Positions 9,229 to 17,435 of a DNA stretch of 64,000 nt are shown here, one piece after another. The stretch comes from an uncultured Dehalococcoidia bacterium (lineage in GTDB: Bacteria; Chloroflexota; Dehalococcoidia; Lucifugimonadales; Lucifugimonadaceae). Every line of letters starts with the position of its first letter. Within the stretch, counting starts at the first letter, position 1. A model generated the notes under the pieces. That model saw nothing but the letters and a program-made list of their open reading frames with translations, was not told the origin of the DNA and did no database searches. The DNA is taken from contig OX638325.1 of the NCBI GenBank assembly GCA_951812795.1, forward strand, positions 930,001 through 994,000. The letters are read 5' to 3'. Position numbers and translations under genes: made by a program.

Positions 9229-9487
9229 AGCATGGTGTTTTTTCGATTCTGTTTCGTAATCGCGCAATGGCGAGTATTAACAGCGTCATCCACCACGGCT
9301 CGTGCTTAACGATTTTACCCAGAAATGCATTCCGCGCGCCGATCATGGAACGGCTTGTTGCATCTTAGTTTTCGGGTTATCTGGTACCAACAGGTGCGGT
9401 ATTCTAGATTCCAATGGAAACACGATAGATTCGACGACGATTCTGGGTCGACATCAGAGTTGAGGCGTCGATGGGAGAATACCGAGA

Positions 9488-10264
9488 ATGGACCTGGGAA
9501 TCAAAGGCAAGCGCGCACTGATCACTGGCGGCAGCAGAGGTCTTGGGCGACAATCGGCGCTCGCTTTGGCGAATGAAGGAGTGGATGTTGCCATCTGTGC
9601 TCGAGGTCAAGAGCGGTTGGACGCGACTGTCGGAGAGCTGTTGGATATTGGTGTCAAGGCGGTGGGTTACTCGCTGGACATGGGGGATCCTGATGCGCCC
9701 GGGGAAGCGGTGAGCCGAGTGAAGGCCGATTTGGGCGATCCGGATATCGTAGTCAATAATGTTGGCGGTAGCATGGGAACGAGTGATGTGGTCAACTCTT
9801 CGCTGGAAGACTTTGGCATGGTGATCGACCTGAATCTTTGGTCGGCGATCAGACTAATGAAGTTGACGTTGCCGGGCATGCAGGAACGCGATTGGGGGCG
9901 GATCATCAACATCTCGAGCATTTATGGGCGAGAGGCCGGGGGCACCGCACCGTACATGGTTGCGAAGGCTGCGATGATCGCGCTCTCGAAACATGCCGCG
10001 CTTTCGAGCGCTCCCACTGGCGTGACGGTCAACTCGGTAGCGCCGGGATCGATTCTGTTTCCGGGCGGCACTTGGGAGAGATTCCAGGAGATCAATACTC
10101 CAGAGTTCGTCGATGAGTTTGTGGCACGCAACCTGCCGATGGGCAAGTTCGGATGGCCAGAGCCGGTCGGCGCAACTGTCGCGTTCCTAGCTTCCAAACA
10201 TGCAGACCTGATAACTGGTGCGTGCATCAATGTCGATGGCGGACAGTCTCACAACTTGTTCTAG
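9488..10264 (+). CDS. Short-chain dehydrogenase/reductase (FabG-like)
   Basis: A 258-residue classical SDR oxidoreductase. It has the cofactor motif TGGSRGLG at residues 13-20, NNVGG before the active site, a Ser-containing strand INISS, and YMVAK with the catalytic Tyr and Lys; the C-terminus ends in TGACINVDGGQS. The substrate cannot be read from sequence: it may be a 3-oxoacyl thioester or a small carbonyl compound. GGGAG about 10 nt upstream supports ATG 9488. thiG starts 43 nt downstream on the same strand, so the three genes may be one operon, but no role for an SDR in thiamine synthesis is established. Confidence 0.88.
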   Translation: MDLGIKGKRALITGGSRGLGRQSALALANEGVDVAICARGQERLDATVGELLDIGVKAVGYSLDMGDPDAPGEAVSRVKADLGDPDIVVNNVGGSMGTSDVVNSSLEDFGMVIDLNLWSAIRLMKLTLPGMQERDWGRIINISSIYGREAGGTAPYMVAKAAMIALSKHAALSSAPTGVTVNSVAPGSILFPGGTWERFQEINTPEFVDEFVARNLPMGKFGWPEPVGATVAFLASKHADLITGACINVDGGQSHNLF

Positions 10265-10306
10265 CGCTTTTCGTCACGATCAGACAGATAATCGAGTTCC
10301 TTCAAC

Positions 10307-11086
10307 ATGACATACGACCCACTGGTAATTGCAGGCAAATCCTTTAGTTCGCGCCTGATGACTGGTACCGGTAAGCACCGCTCTTCCCAGCAGTTGCTCG
10401 ATTCCGTAGTTGCTTCGGGCACCGAGATAATCACCGTGGCGATCGGTCGGCTTAATCTCGATGATCCCGATGAAGAGACGCTGTTGGATGTGTTGGATTG
10501 GGATCGGTACCAGATACTCCCGAATACAGCAGGTGCGCGGACCGCGGAGCAGGCGGTAGGCATTGCTCGATTGGCGCGCGAAGTTACGGGTTCGGATTGG
10601 ATCAAGCTAGAGGTGATCCCGGAGCCGGCTCATCTTCTACCCGACCCGGTTGGATCGTATGAGGCGGCGAAGATGCTGATACACGAAGGATTCACGGTGT
10701 TGCCATATATCCATGCGGATCCGGTGCTCGCGATGAAGCTCGAGGATCTGGGATGCGCGACCGTGATGCCGCTTGGTTCGCCGATTGGTTCGGGCCGAGG
10801 CGTTCACACGGCGGAGGAGATTGCGATAATCATCGAGCAATCGAGCGTTCCGGTGGTTGTCGATGCTGGTTTGGGTGTTCCCTCGGACGCGTCGATGGTG
10901 CTGGAGATGGGGGCGGACGCGGTGTTGGTCAACACGGCGATAGCGCAGTCTGAGAACCCGGCTTTGATGGGTGAAGCGTTCAAATTGGGCGTTGAAGCCG
11001 GACGGAAGGCTTACTTGGCGGGTCGGATACCGGTTTCTGATGCGTCGCCTAGCAGCCCGCAAGAGGCGTTGGCCGTAACTGCGTAG
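10307..11086 (+). CDS. thiG: Thiazole synthase ThiG
   Basis: A 259-residue TIM barrel that makes the thiazole phosphate moiety of thiamine from deoxyxylulose phosphate, dehydroglycine and ThiS-thiocarboxylate. The Schiff-base lysine is K100 in DWIKLEVI. Other family blocks are LMTGTGKH near the start, [27 protein letters not shown] and the phosphate-binding [12 protein letters not shown]. thiE follows 20 nt later. The sulfur carrier ThiS and the oxidase or lyase ThiO/ThiH are not seen here. Confidence 0.95.
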   Translation: MTYDPLVIAGKSFSSRLMTGTGKHRSSQQLLDSVVASGTEIITVAIGRLNLDDPDEETLLDVLDWDRYQILPNTAGARTAEQAVGIARLAREVTGSDWIKLEVIPEPAHLLPDPVGSYEAAKMLIHEGFTVLPYIHADPVLAMKLEDLGCATVMPLGSPIGSGRGVHTAEEIAIIIEQSSVPVVVDAGLGVPSDASMVLEMGADAVLVNTAIAQSENPALMGEAFKLGVEAGRKAYLAGRIPVSDASPSSPQEALAVTA

Positions 11087-11106
11087 TTTAGGACGGGCGG
11101 AGAGGT

Positions 11107-11769
11107 ATGTCGGACCCGAAACGCCTACGTCTTCCGAATCCAACGTTGTGCATGGTTACCGATCTTGGCGTTGTAGGGAACGATGTTGCGCGGTTAGTTG
11201 ATGCTGTGTCGAGCGCGGTTGACAACGGTGTGAATATGGTTCAGGTCCGTGCACCAGAGGCGAGTGCGGACGAATTTGATGATTTGGTCAAAGGTGTCGT
11301 TGAGGCGGTCGGAAATAAAGCATTGGCGATCGTGAATCCGTCGAGTCGGCCAATCAAGCTGTTTCATGGCGTTGCCGGACTGCAACTTTCGGAGAATGCG
11401 GGGGCCTTTATCGAGGATGCTCGGCGGACTTATGGAGCTCGTTCGCTTGTTGGACGCTCAGTTCATAGTGCGGATGGTGCGCGGCGAGCGAAGGAGATGG
11501 GGGCGGATTTTTTGGTGCTTGGCACGATTTTTCCGTCTGGATCGCATCCTGGCGGCGCGACGCATGGCGTGGGCATCATCCCGCGCGTGGTTCGAGAGAC
11601 TGGCCTGCCGGTGATTGGGATTGGCGGGATCACGACGGAGAACGCTGGAGAAGTCCTCGGGAGCGGTGCCGTGGGTGTCGCGGTGGTGCGTTCGATACTT
11701 GGTGCGGCGGACCCGGGTGCTGCGACGCGGGAATTGATGGCGGCGATGTTGGACGAGTCGTCGGTTTAG
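11107..11769 (+). CDS. thiE: Thiamine-phosphate synthase ThiE
   Basis: A 220-residue TIM barrel that joins the thiazole and pyrimidine phosphates to give thiamine monophosphate. Family features are VQVRAPEAS near residue 46 (usually VQLREK), a VGRSVHS block, GTIFPSGSHPG, and the phosphate-binding GIGGITTENAGEVLGSGAVGVAV. The start has a good ribosome-binding site, GGAGAGG, just before ATG 11107. It forms an operon with thiG. The 3' end overlaps the convergent formyltransferase gene by 4 nt. Substitution in the VQVRAPE strand makes it a somewhat divergent member. Confidence 0.88.
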   Translation: MSDPKRLRLPNPTLCMVTDLGVVGNDVARLVDAVSSAVDNGVNMVQVRAPEASADEFDDLVKGVVEAVGNKALAIVNPSSRPIKLFHGVAGLQLSENAGAFIEDARRTYGARSLVGRSVHSADGARRAKEMGADFLVLGTIFPSGSHPGGATHGVGIIPRVVRETGLPVIGIGGITTENAGEVLGSGAVGVAVVRSILGAADPGAATRELMAAMLDESSV

Positions 11770-12590
11770 GGCTGGTTTCTTGCTACGGCGGCTTCGACTT
11801 GCTCGGTCATATCTACCGGGTTTGAATGGCTATCTTGACCGATCGCGGTTAGATCGATATTTCCGTCTGCAATCGCTTTGAGAGTCTCGACCACTAGCGG
11901 TTGTTCACGTTTGACGCCGGCTGCGCGGATTGCGGCGAAGAGTGGAAGTTTTTCGTCAGATGCTTCTCGCAAGTGAGCTAGGTTGCGGTGGCTAGCGTCT
12001 TGCCATAGGTGGTCGTATTTCGGGCCACGGACTGAGAAGCTGCATGTGGTCACGACGGGACCGCGGTCGAGTTCGGGTGTTGCGATGTGGATCATTGATC
12101 CGTGCTCGTCGGTATCCTGTTCGATGACGTCCCAGATTGCGTCTTGCCATTTTCCGATCGTTCCGCCGGGCAATGCTGGGTGTTGATTGAGGCATAACAT
12201 GTGGCGACTTATTTCCGGGGCAAAGAGCATGTAGCCGGCCATGACGGAGACATCGGGGGCGAAGCGCGCCAGACGATTCAACGCGGTTTGGTCGAATTCA
12301 GTTCGCAGTTCCGACCACGTAGAGGGTTTGCGTTGCTGGCGGAATTTTGCTGACGAGATGGTTTCGGTGGGGATTCCATTGGATTCAGCGAGGTCTATGA
12401 AACTGTCGGTGGGTCCGGTTTGGCCGCGTTCGCGGTTGACAAAGACGAATTCGAACTGCGCGTTCAGATGCCCGCATTGGATCGCGTTTAGGACGGCGGT
12501 GAACATGCCGCGTGACCCGGGTCCGTTTGCGGTGGTGAACCAACCGATGCGCAGTGGGCGACGATCCGTGGGTTTTGTGGCCCTGACCAC
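11766..12590 (-). CDS. PurN-like formyltransferase-family protein
   Basis: A 274-residue protein from a GTG at 12590. It resembles phosphoribosylglycinamide formyltransferase: LRIGWFTTANGPGS at the N-terminus, VMAGYMLFAPEI, then LNQHPALPGGTIGKWQDAIWDV, where N and H of the catalytic NxHP motif are present, and ATPELDRGPVV with the catalytic Asp. The C-terminal third is unlike PurN. True PurN usually sits with other pur genes; here the neighbours are xseB/xseA upstream (2-nt gap) and convergent thiE. It may act on a different amine substrate, so no gene symbol is given. Confidence 0.75.
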   Translation of the reverse strand: MVRATKPTDRRPLRIGWFTTANGPGSRGMFTAVLNAIQCGHLNAQFEFVFVNRERGQTGPTDSFIDLAESNGIPTETISSAKFRQQRKPSTWSELRTEFDQTALNRLARFAPDVSVMAGYMLFAPEISRHMLCLNQHPALPGGTIGKWQDAIWDVIEQDTDEHGSMIHIATPELDRGPVVTTCSFSVRGPKYDHLWQDASHRNLAHLREASDEKLPLFAAIRAAGVKREQPLVVETLKAIADGNIDLTAIGQDSHSNPVDMTEQVEAAVARNQP

Positions 12591-12592
12591 GG

Positions 12593-12838
12593 TTAGTCGT
12601 CCGCGACCAAATTCAACTGCTCGACTAAACCTTTTTGCAGTCGTTGGATTTTGAGTTCGGCGCCGTTGAGCATTTCGGTGCAGGTTTTGGCGAGTCGCAT
12701 GCCCTCTTCGAATAGCGCGGTTGACTGATCGAGCGACATTTGGCCGCTTTCCAGTCGACGGACTACAGTTTCGAGTCTGGTGAAGGCATCTTCAAATGAT
12801 GTCGGTTGTTCGTTTTGCGATTGGTCTTCGTCGGTCAT
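12593..12838 (-). CDS. xseB: Exodeoxyribonuclease VII small subunit
   Basis: An 81-residue XseB. The family core SFEDAFTRLETVVRRLESGQMSLDQS is followed by LFEEGMRLAKTC, two helices that form the small-subunit hairpin. Several copies coat XseA to make the single-strand exonuclease VII. It starts 17 nt after the xseA stop and the downstream formyltransferase follows after 2 nt, so translation is probably coupled. Confidence 0.93.
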   Translation of the reverse strand: MTDEDQSQNEQPTSFEDAFTRLETVVRRLESGQMSLDQSTALFEEGMRLAKTCTEMLNGAELKIQRLQKGLVEQLNLVADD

Positions 12839-12855
12839 TTTTGCGTACCTGGTCG

Positions 12856-14094
12856 TTATTTGGCGTTTACAGATTTGACCTTAGTTTCGGCAGTGCCGTC
12901 GGCGAAGGTTAATTCCAACGATGTCTTGGGTTGGACGTTGGCGGCTCGAGTAATGACGCTGCCATCGGTGCCGCGAACCATGACGTACCCGCGTTCGAGA
13001 ATGTTGTCGGGACCTAAGGCTCGGAGTTCGGCTTCGACTCGCTTCATTGCTTCGCGTTTCATTGCGGCATATCGCGTCCACGAAATTCGGGCGCGCGACC
13101 TCAGTTCTTCAACGCGGTCGCGGAATCTTTGGGTTTCGGGAGCGTTCTCGGATAGCCGATCTTGGGTCAGGTCTAGCCGCTGTCGAGCGAGTGTTACGCG
13201 TCCGGACAGTCCTCGCATCAGTCTCTGGATGAAGTCTGCGGTTTCGAGTGAGAGTCCTCCGATGTCTGGTGAAACTAGCTCTGCAGCGGCGGATGGGGTT
13301 GGGGCACGGAGGTCGGCGACGTCATCTGCGATGGTGAAGTCGGTTTCATGGCCGACGGCGCTGATGACTGGAATGCGGCTTGCGAAGATGGTCCGTGCGA
13401 CCATCTCGTCGTTGTAGGGCATGAGGTCTTCTGCTGAACCGCCGCCGCGACCGACGATTACGGCGTCGACGTAATCGGTTTCGGCGTAGTGGTGGAGCTC
13501 GGCGAATGCTTCGACGATGGTTTCTGGTGCGAGTTCGCCTTGGACGACGGAGGGGACGAGCAAGAGTTCCATCAACGGGTAGCGGCGCCGGACGATATTT
13601 TGGATGTCGTGCCAGACTGCGCCTTGTTCGGATGTGATGACTGCGATGCGTTGGGGGAACTGAGGGATGGGTCTCTTGCGGGAAGGGTCGAAGAGGCCTT
13701 CGGCGCGCAGCTTGCGTTTCAGCTCTTCGAGTTGGGCTTGTTGATCGCCGACGCCGGCGGGTTCGACGGAGGTGACAACGATTTGGAGGTCGCCGCGAGG
13801 AGCGTAGACTCCTGCGCTGCCTTGGCAGAGGACCAATGCGCCATCTTCAAGGAATTGATGTCCGCGGCCGTAGCGGAACATCACGCAACGGAGTCCGGCT
13901 TCTCGGTCTCGCACGGAGAAGTAACTATGTCCCGAAGCTGGTTGCGAATGACCGGATACTTCTCCGATCATCGTGATGTTCGCTAGTTTCGGGTCGTTTT
14001 TTAGCAACCCTTGGATGAGTTGAGAAACTTCTGAGACCGAACGCGGCTGCGATTGGTTGGCAGATGTTTGGGGCGAGGGTGCGGTGTTCATCAT
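12856..14094 (-). CDS. xseA: Exodeoxyribonuclease VII large subunit
   Basis: About 412 residues from ATG 14094 (ATG 14091 is equally possible). The open frame runs to 14208, but that would overlap efp by 68 nt, so the inner start, preceded by GGTGG, is preferred. The N-terminal OB fold has the typical SVSEVSQLIQGLL and IGEVSGHSQPASGHSYFSVRD. The catalytic core contains ITSEQGAVWHDI, VIVGRGGGSAEDLMPYNDE and ISAVGHETDFTIADDVADLRAPTPSAAAE. A coiled-coil segment and a GYVMVRGTDG C-terminal strand finish it. Together with XseB it degrades single-stranded DNA from both ends. Confidence 0.95.
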   Translation of the reverse strand: MMNTAPSPQTSANQSQPRSVSEVSQLIQGLLKNDPKLANITMIGEVSGHSQPASGHSYFSVRDREAGLRCVMFRYGRGHQFLEDGALVLCQGSAGVYAPRGDLQIVVTSVEPAGVGDQQAQLEELKRKLRAEGLFDPSRKRPIPQFPQRIAVITSEQGAVWHDIQNIVRRRYPLMELLLVPSVVQGELAPETIVEAFAELHHYAETDYVDAVIVGRGGGSAEDLMPYNDEMVARTIFASRIPVISAVGHETDFTIADDVADLRAPTPSAAAELVSPDIGGLSLETADFIQRLMRGLSGRVTLARQRLDLTQDRLSENAPETQRFRDRVEELRSRARISWTRYAAMKREAMKRVEAELRALGPDNILERGYVMVRGTDGSVITRAANVQPKTSLELTFADGTAETKVKSVNAK

Positions 14095-14140
14095 CAAGCT
14101 GCCACCATTGTCTGCAACACACAGTGCGCCGCGAATGAGA

Positions 14141-14704
14141 TCAAACGGCTCTGCCGATGTACTCCTTGGAGGTGGTGTTGACGCTGATGCTGTCGCCTTC
14201 GGAGACAAATAGTGGGACTTGGAGGGTGAGGCCGGTGTCGGTGGTGGCCGGTTTGGTGGCGCCGCTTTGCGTATCGCCCCTCAGTCCGACTTCGGTTTGG
14301 GCAATAGTGAGGTTCACCGCGGAGGGCAGTTCGACGAGTATTGGTTTCTCGTCGTGCATCAGCAATACCAGTTCGCCGCCTTCGGGTAGGAAATAAACGG
14401 CGTCGCCGAGGAGCGCGTCACTGATGAGGTGTTGTTCGTAGGTTTCCATGTCCATGAAGACGTAGAAATCGCCCTCTTTGTATAGGTACTGGGCGTTCCG
14501 GCGCTCGGTCGGTGCGGCTGTAAGTTTCTGGTTTCCGGCGAGTTTGCGTTCGAAGACGTTGCCGGTGCTGAGATGCCTGACTTTTAGGGTGAGTGTCGGC
14601 GGTGCTTTGGGGGCTTGGCGATGCTGCCACTCCATGATTTGGTAAATCTCGCCATCCAACATGATGGTCATGTTGCGGCGGATTTCGGAGGAGGAAATCG
14701 TCAT
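14141..14704 (-). CDS. efp: Elongation factor P
   Basis: A 187-residue, three-domain EF-P that relieves ribosome stalling at polyproline. Domain I has the modification-loop region WQHRQAPKAPPTLTLKVRHLSTG; the tip position, which carries Lys or Arg in modified EF-Ps, is within RQAPKAPP. Domains II and III show YLYKEGDFYVFMDMETYEQ and the C-terminal VPLFVSEGDSISVNT near KEYIGRA. It lies between xseA and a Xaa-Pro peptidase gene on the same strand; pairing of efp with such a peptidase is common. Confidence 0.96.
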   Translation of the reverse strand: MTISSSEIRRNMTIMLDGEIYQIMEWQHRQAPKAPPTLTLKVRHLSTGNVFERKLAGNQKLTAAPTERRNAQYLYKEGDFYVFMDMETYEQHLISDALLGDAVYFLPEGGELVLLMHDEKPILVELPSAVNLTIAQTEVGLRGDTQSGATKPATTDTGLTLQVPLFVSEGDSISVNTTSKEYIGRAV

Positions 14705-14762
14705 TGGTGGGAGCTTTCTTTGCTAAGTTGGTTTCGGTTGGTTTCGAGAGATTGGGTTGGTA

Positions 14763-15857
14763 TCAAAACCGCATCTTGGCGGCGTGGCTCAAGACGCGTG
14801 CGCGTCCGTTTTCCAAGACGACCACGTCTTCAATTCTGACGCCGCCCCAACCGGGTATGTAGATGCCGGGCTCGATAGTGAATGGCATCCCGTTTTCCAG
14901 AGGTGTTGCGCCACGCGGTCCGACGTTGGGTTCCTCATGGACTTGCAGACCTAGGCCATGGCCGAGGCTGTGGCCGAAGTTGTCGGCATAACCGGCGTCT
15001 TCGATGATCTTGCGGGCAATGGCGTCGGCTTCGCCTCCGGTGATGCCGGCTTCGACTTTTTCAATTGCGGTTTCTTGGGCTTCGAGGACGATGCTGTAGA
15101 TTCTTGCGACTTCGTTGTCGGCCTCGCCGAGTACCACGGTGCGTGTGAGGTCTGAACAGTAACCTTGGTAAGTTGCGCCGCAGTCGAAGACGATAGTTTC
15201 ACCTTCTCTGAGTTCGGAATCGCCGGTTTGGTGGTGCGGTCGGGCTGCGTTGGGTCCATTTGCGACGATGGTGTCAAAGGACAGAGATTCTGCGCCGCGT
15301 TCACGGATGGCTTTCTCGAACTCCCATGCAGCTTCGTTCTCGGTCATGCCAGGCATCAGCTTTCCAGCGGTCTCCTCGAACGCGGCATCGCCGATGTCGA
15401 TTGCTTTTTGTAATAGCTCAATTTCGCCTGGATCTTTGATCGCGCGCAGTTTGGCGGCGTCGCCGGATTTTGGCACGAGGTTGACCTCGATCTCGCTCTC
15501 CGCTATGGCGTCTTCGTACGTCTGGAGGGCGGAGACGGTGAGGTTGTCGGCCTCGAAGCCGATGTTGTCGACGCCTAATTCACCGAGCAGTTTTGGGAAC
15601 CATTCGCCGAGGCGGCCTTGGATTTGCGTGATTTCGAAACCGGTGGCCTGATCGGCTCCTTGTTCGGTGTACCGAAAATCGGTTGCCAGTATGGCGTCGG
15701 ATTCGGTGATGAAGAGGAGCCCGGCGGAGCCGATGAAGCCTGAGAAATAGCGACGATTGTGCGGATCGGAGATCAGCATGCCGCCGAGTTCTTGCTCGTT
15801 GATCAACGAGCGCAGTGCGGCGACACGGTTAGGGTAGCGAAATTTGGTTGCGCTCAT
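14763..15857 (-). CDS. M24 family aminopeptidase P-type (Xaa-Pro) peptidase
   Basis: A 364-residue metallopeptidase. The N-terminal creatinase domain (to about 130) contains GMLISDPHNRRYFSGF. The pita-bread catalytic domain has FDTIVANGPNAARPHHQTGD, FDCGATYQGYCSDLTRT (two metal Asp), HSLGHGLGLQVHE (metal His) and FTIEPGIYIPGWGGVRIEDVV (metal Glu). This set defines Xaa-Pro aminopeptidase/dipeptidase; pepP versus pepQ cannot be settled. The stop of the upstream aroQ overlaps its start by 4 nt (ATGA), and efp follows 58 nt downstream. Confidence 0.93.
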   Translation of the reverse strand: MSATKFRYPNRVAALRSLINEQELGGMLISDPHNRRYFSGFIGSAGLLFITESDAILATDFRYTEQGADQATGFEITQIQGRLGEWFPKLLGELGVDNIGFEADNLTVSALQTYEDAIAESEIEVNLVPKSGDAAKLRAIKDPGEIELLQKAIDIGDAAFEETAGKLMPGMTENEAAWEFEKAIRERGAESLSFDTIVANGPNAARPHHQTGDSELREGETIVFDCGATYQGYCSDLTRTVVLGEADNEVARIYSIVLEAQETAIEKVEAGITGGEADAIARKIIEDAGYADNFGHSLGHGLGLQVHEEPNVGPRGATPLENGMPFTIEPGIYIPGWGGVRIEDVVVLENGRARVLSHAAKMRF

Positions 15858-16300
15858 CCGGAGTTTTCCTCAATATGTGCAACGAGGCTTTCTAGGGCGT
15901 GTAGGTATCCGCGCCAGCCGAGGCCGGCTATCTGGCCCAAGGCAAAGGGTGCGATGACGGAGTGGCGTCGGAACTCTTCGCGGGCGTGGATGTTAGACAT
16001 GTGTACTTCGATAGTTGGTAGTTTGCTGTCCAAAATAGCGTCGAGCAGCGAGTATCCGACTTGCGTCAATGCGCCGGCGTTGATGATGATGCCGTCTGCG
16101 TCCGCAGTTTCGGATTGGATCCAATCGACGATGGAACCCTCGTGATTGGACTGGAAGAATGCGGTGTTAACTCCGAGTTGATTGGCGCGCTCGGAGACGC
16201 GTTGCTCAATGTCCGCGAGCGTTACGGATCCGTACTGCGTGGCGTCGCGTTTACCTAAGTTATTTAGGTTGGGGCCATTTATGACCAATATGCGTCTCAT
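15854..16300 (-). CDS. aroQ: 3-dehydroquinate dehydratase, type II
   Basis: A 148-residue type II dehydroquinase from ATG 16300. The frame stays open to 16408, but the conserved N-terminus RILVINGPNLNNLGKRD begins right at this ATG. It has the lid-loop region after LGKRDATQYG, NHEGSIVDWIQ, GIIINAGALTQVGYSLLDAI and EVHMSNIHAREEFR with the catalytic His. It performs the third step of the shikimate pathway as a cytosolic dodecamer. It overlaps the following peptidase gene by 4 nt. Confidence 0.95.
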   Translation of the reverse strand: MRRILVINGPNLNNLGKRDATQYGSVTLADIEQRVSERANQLGVNTAFFQSNHEGSIVDWIQSETADADGIIINAGALTQVGYSLLDAILDSKLPTIEVHMSNIHAREEFRRHSVIAPFALGQIAGLGWRGYLHALESLVAHIEENSG

Positions 16301-16373
16301 CGTGAATCCCGGATTCGATATTGGAGGTGTTCGCACCGCACGCGAGACATAGTCTCGCGTGCCAGATTCAAGG

Positions 16374-17381
16374 CTATAACGTGTTGTGGTCTTTTCGCCT
16401 TGGGGCACGCCGCTGGAGGTTCGTTCCGGGGTGGGCTCGGAGATAGACTTTGCGTGCTTGCTCAGCCGAAACGTGGGTGTATATCTGCGTGGTGGACGGC
16501 GATTCGTGACCGAGTAGGTCTTGCACGACGCGGAGGTCGGCGCCGCCGTTTAGTAGGTGGGTGGCGAAGCTGTGGCGGAGGATGTGAGTGTGGAAGTTGG
16601 CGTCGAGTCCTGATTTGATGGCGTTGCGTTTGACGGTTTCCTGGATGCTTCGAGTGCTCAATCGGCCGCCGAGTCTGTTGAGGAAGAGTGCGTCTTGGGA
16701 ACGTCGGGTTGCGAGTTTAGGGCGCGATGCGTTTAGGTATTTTTGGATCCATTGCGCCGCTGTCTCGCCGAGCAGAACGATGCGTTGCTTGGCTCCTTTG
16801 CCGAATACCCGGCATTCTCGAGACTTGAGGTCGACATCCGCGATGTTCAGCGAATTGATTTCGGAGACGCGCATACCTGAGGCATAGATCAACTCGAGTA
16901 GGGCGCGGTCACGCAGGCCCAGCGCTGTCGAGGTATCGGGTGCCATTAGGAGCCGCTCGATCTCCGCTTCAGACACGACGTATGGGAGTCTCTTGGCTTG
17001 ACGCGGTGCAGCCACCATGTCGGTGTCGTTCCGGTCCACTTTGCCGGTCTCCTGCATCCATCCGAAAAATGTGCGTAAGGCGGTTAATTTGCGGCTGATT
17101 GATGCCTTCTCGTATCCATTGCTGGCGAGGAATGCGAGGTAGCTTCTAAGCTGGCGGCGATCAGGAGATTTGATCTTGTCAAGGGATTGGATTTCGGCTT
17201 GGAACCTCATGAACGCTGCGAGGTCGTTCATGTAATTGCGAATTGTGGGTGGTGATAGCTGACGAATCGACGTCAAGTACTTCTGGTACTCGACAAGGAT
17301 CGGTGCCCAGGCGGTGTTGGCGACGACATACCAAAGGCCGGGGACGTTTAGACCTCGCGGATCTCGACGTTCGGTTGTCAT
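16374..17381 (-). CDS. Tyrosine recombinase, XerC/XerD type
   Basis: A 335-residue integrase-family recombinase. The SAM-like core-binding domain (about 28-115) includes LSPPTIRNYMNDLAAFMRF. The catalytic domain shows ASGMRVSEINSL (Arg I), FGKGAKQRIV (Lys), HTHILRHSFATHLLNGGADLR (HxxR box) and LLGHESPSTTQIYTHV with the Tyr nucleophile. Size and motifs fit chromosome dimer resolution, as does the setting beside topA. The N-terminal extension of about 25 residues is longer than in XerC. The start at ATG 17381 has AAGGAG upstream. No attachment site or integron features are visible. Confidence 0.92.
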   Translation of the reverse strand: MTTERRDPRGLNVPGLWYVVANTAWAPILVEYQKYLTSIRQLSPPTIRNYMNDLAAFMRFQAEIQSLDKIKSPDRRQLRSYLAFLASNGYEKASISRKLTALRTFFGWMQETGKVDRNDTDMVAAPRQAKRLPYVVSEAEIERLLMAPDTSTALGLRDRALLELIYASGMRVSEINSLNIADVDLKSRECRVFGKGAKQRIVLLGETAAQWIQKYLNASRPKLATRRSQDALFLNRLGGRLSTRSIQETVKRNAIKSGLDANFHTHILRHSFATHLLNGGADLRVVQDLLGHESPSTTQIYTHVSAEQARKVYLRAHPGTNLQRRAPRRKDHNTL

Positions 17382-17435
17382 GAGATGCTCCTTCCGATTC
17401 CGGACTGGAGCTTCGTGGTTGAAGGTCGGGTTGAG

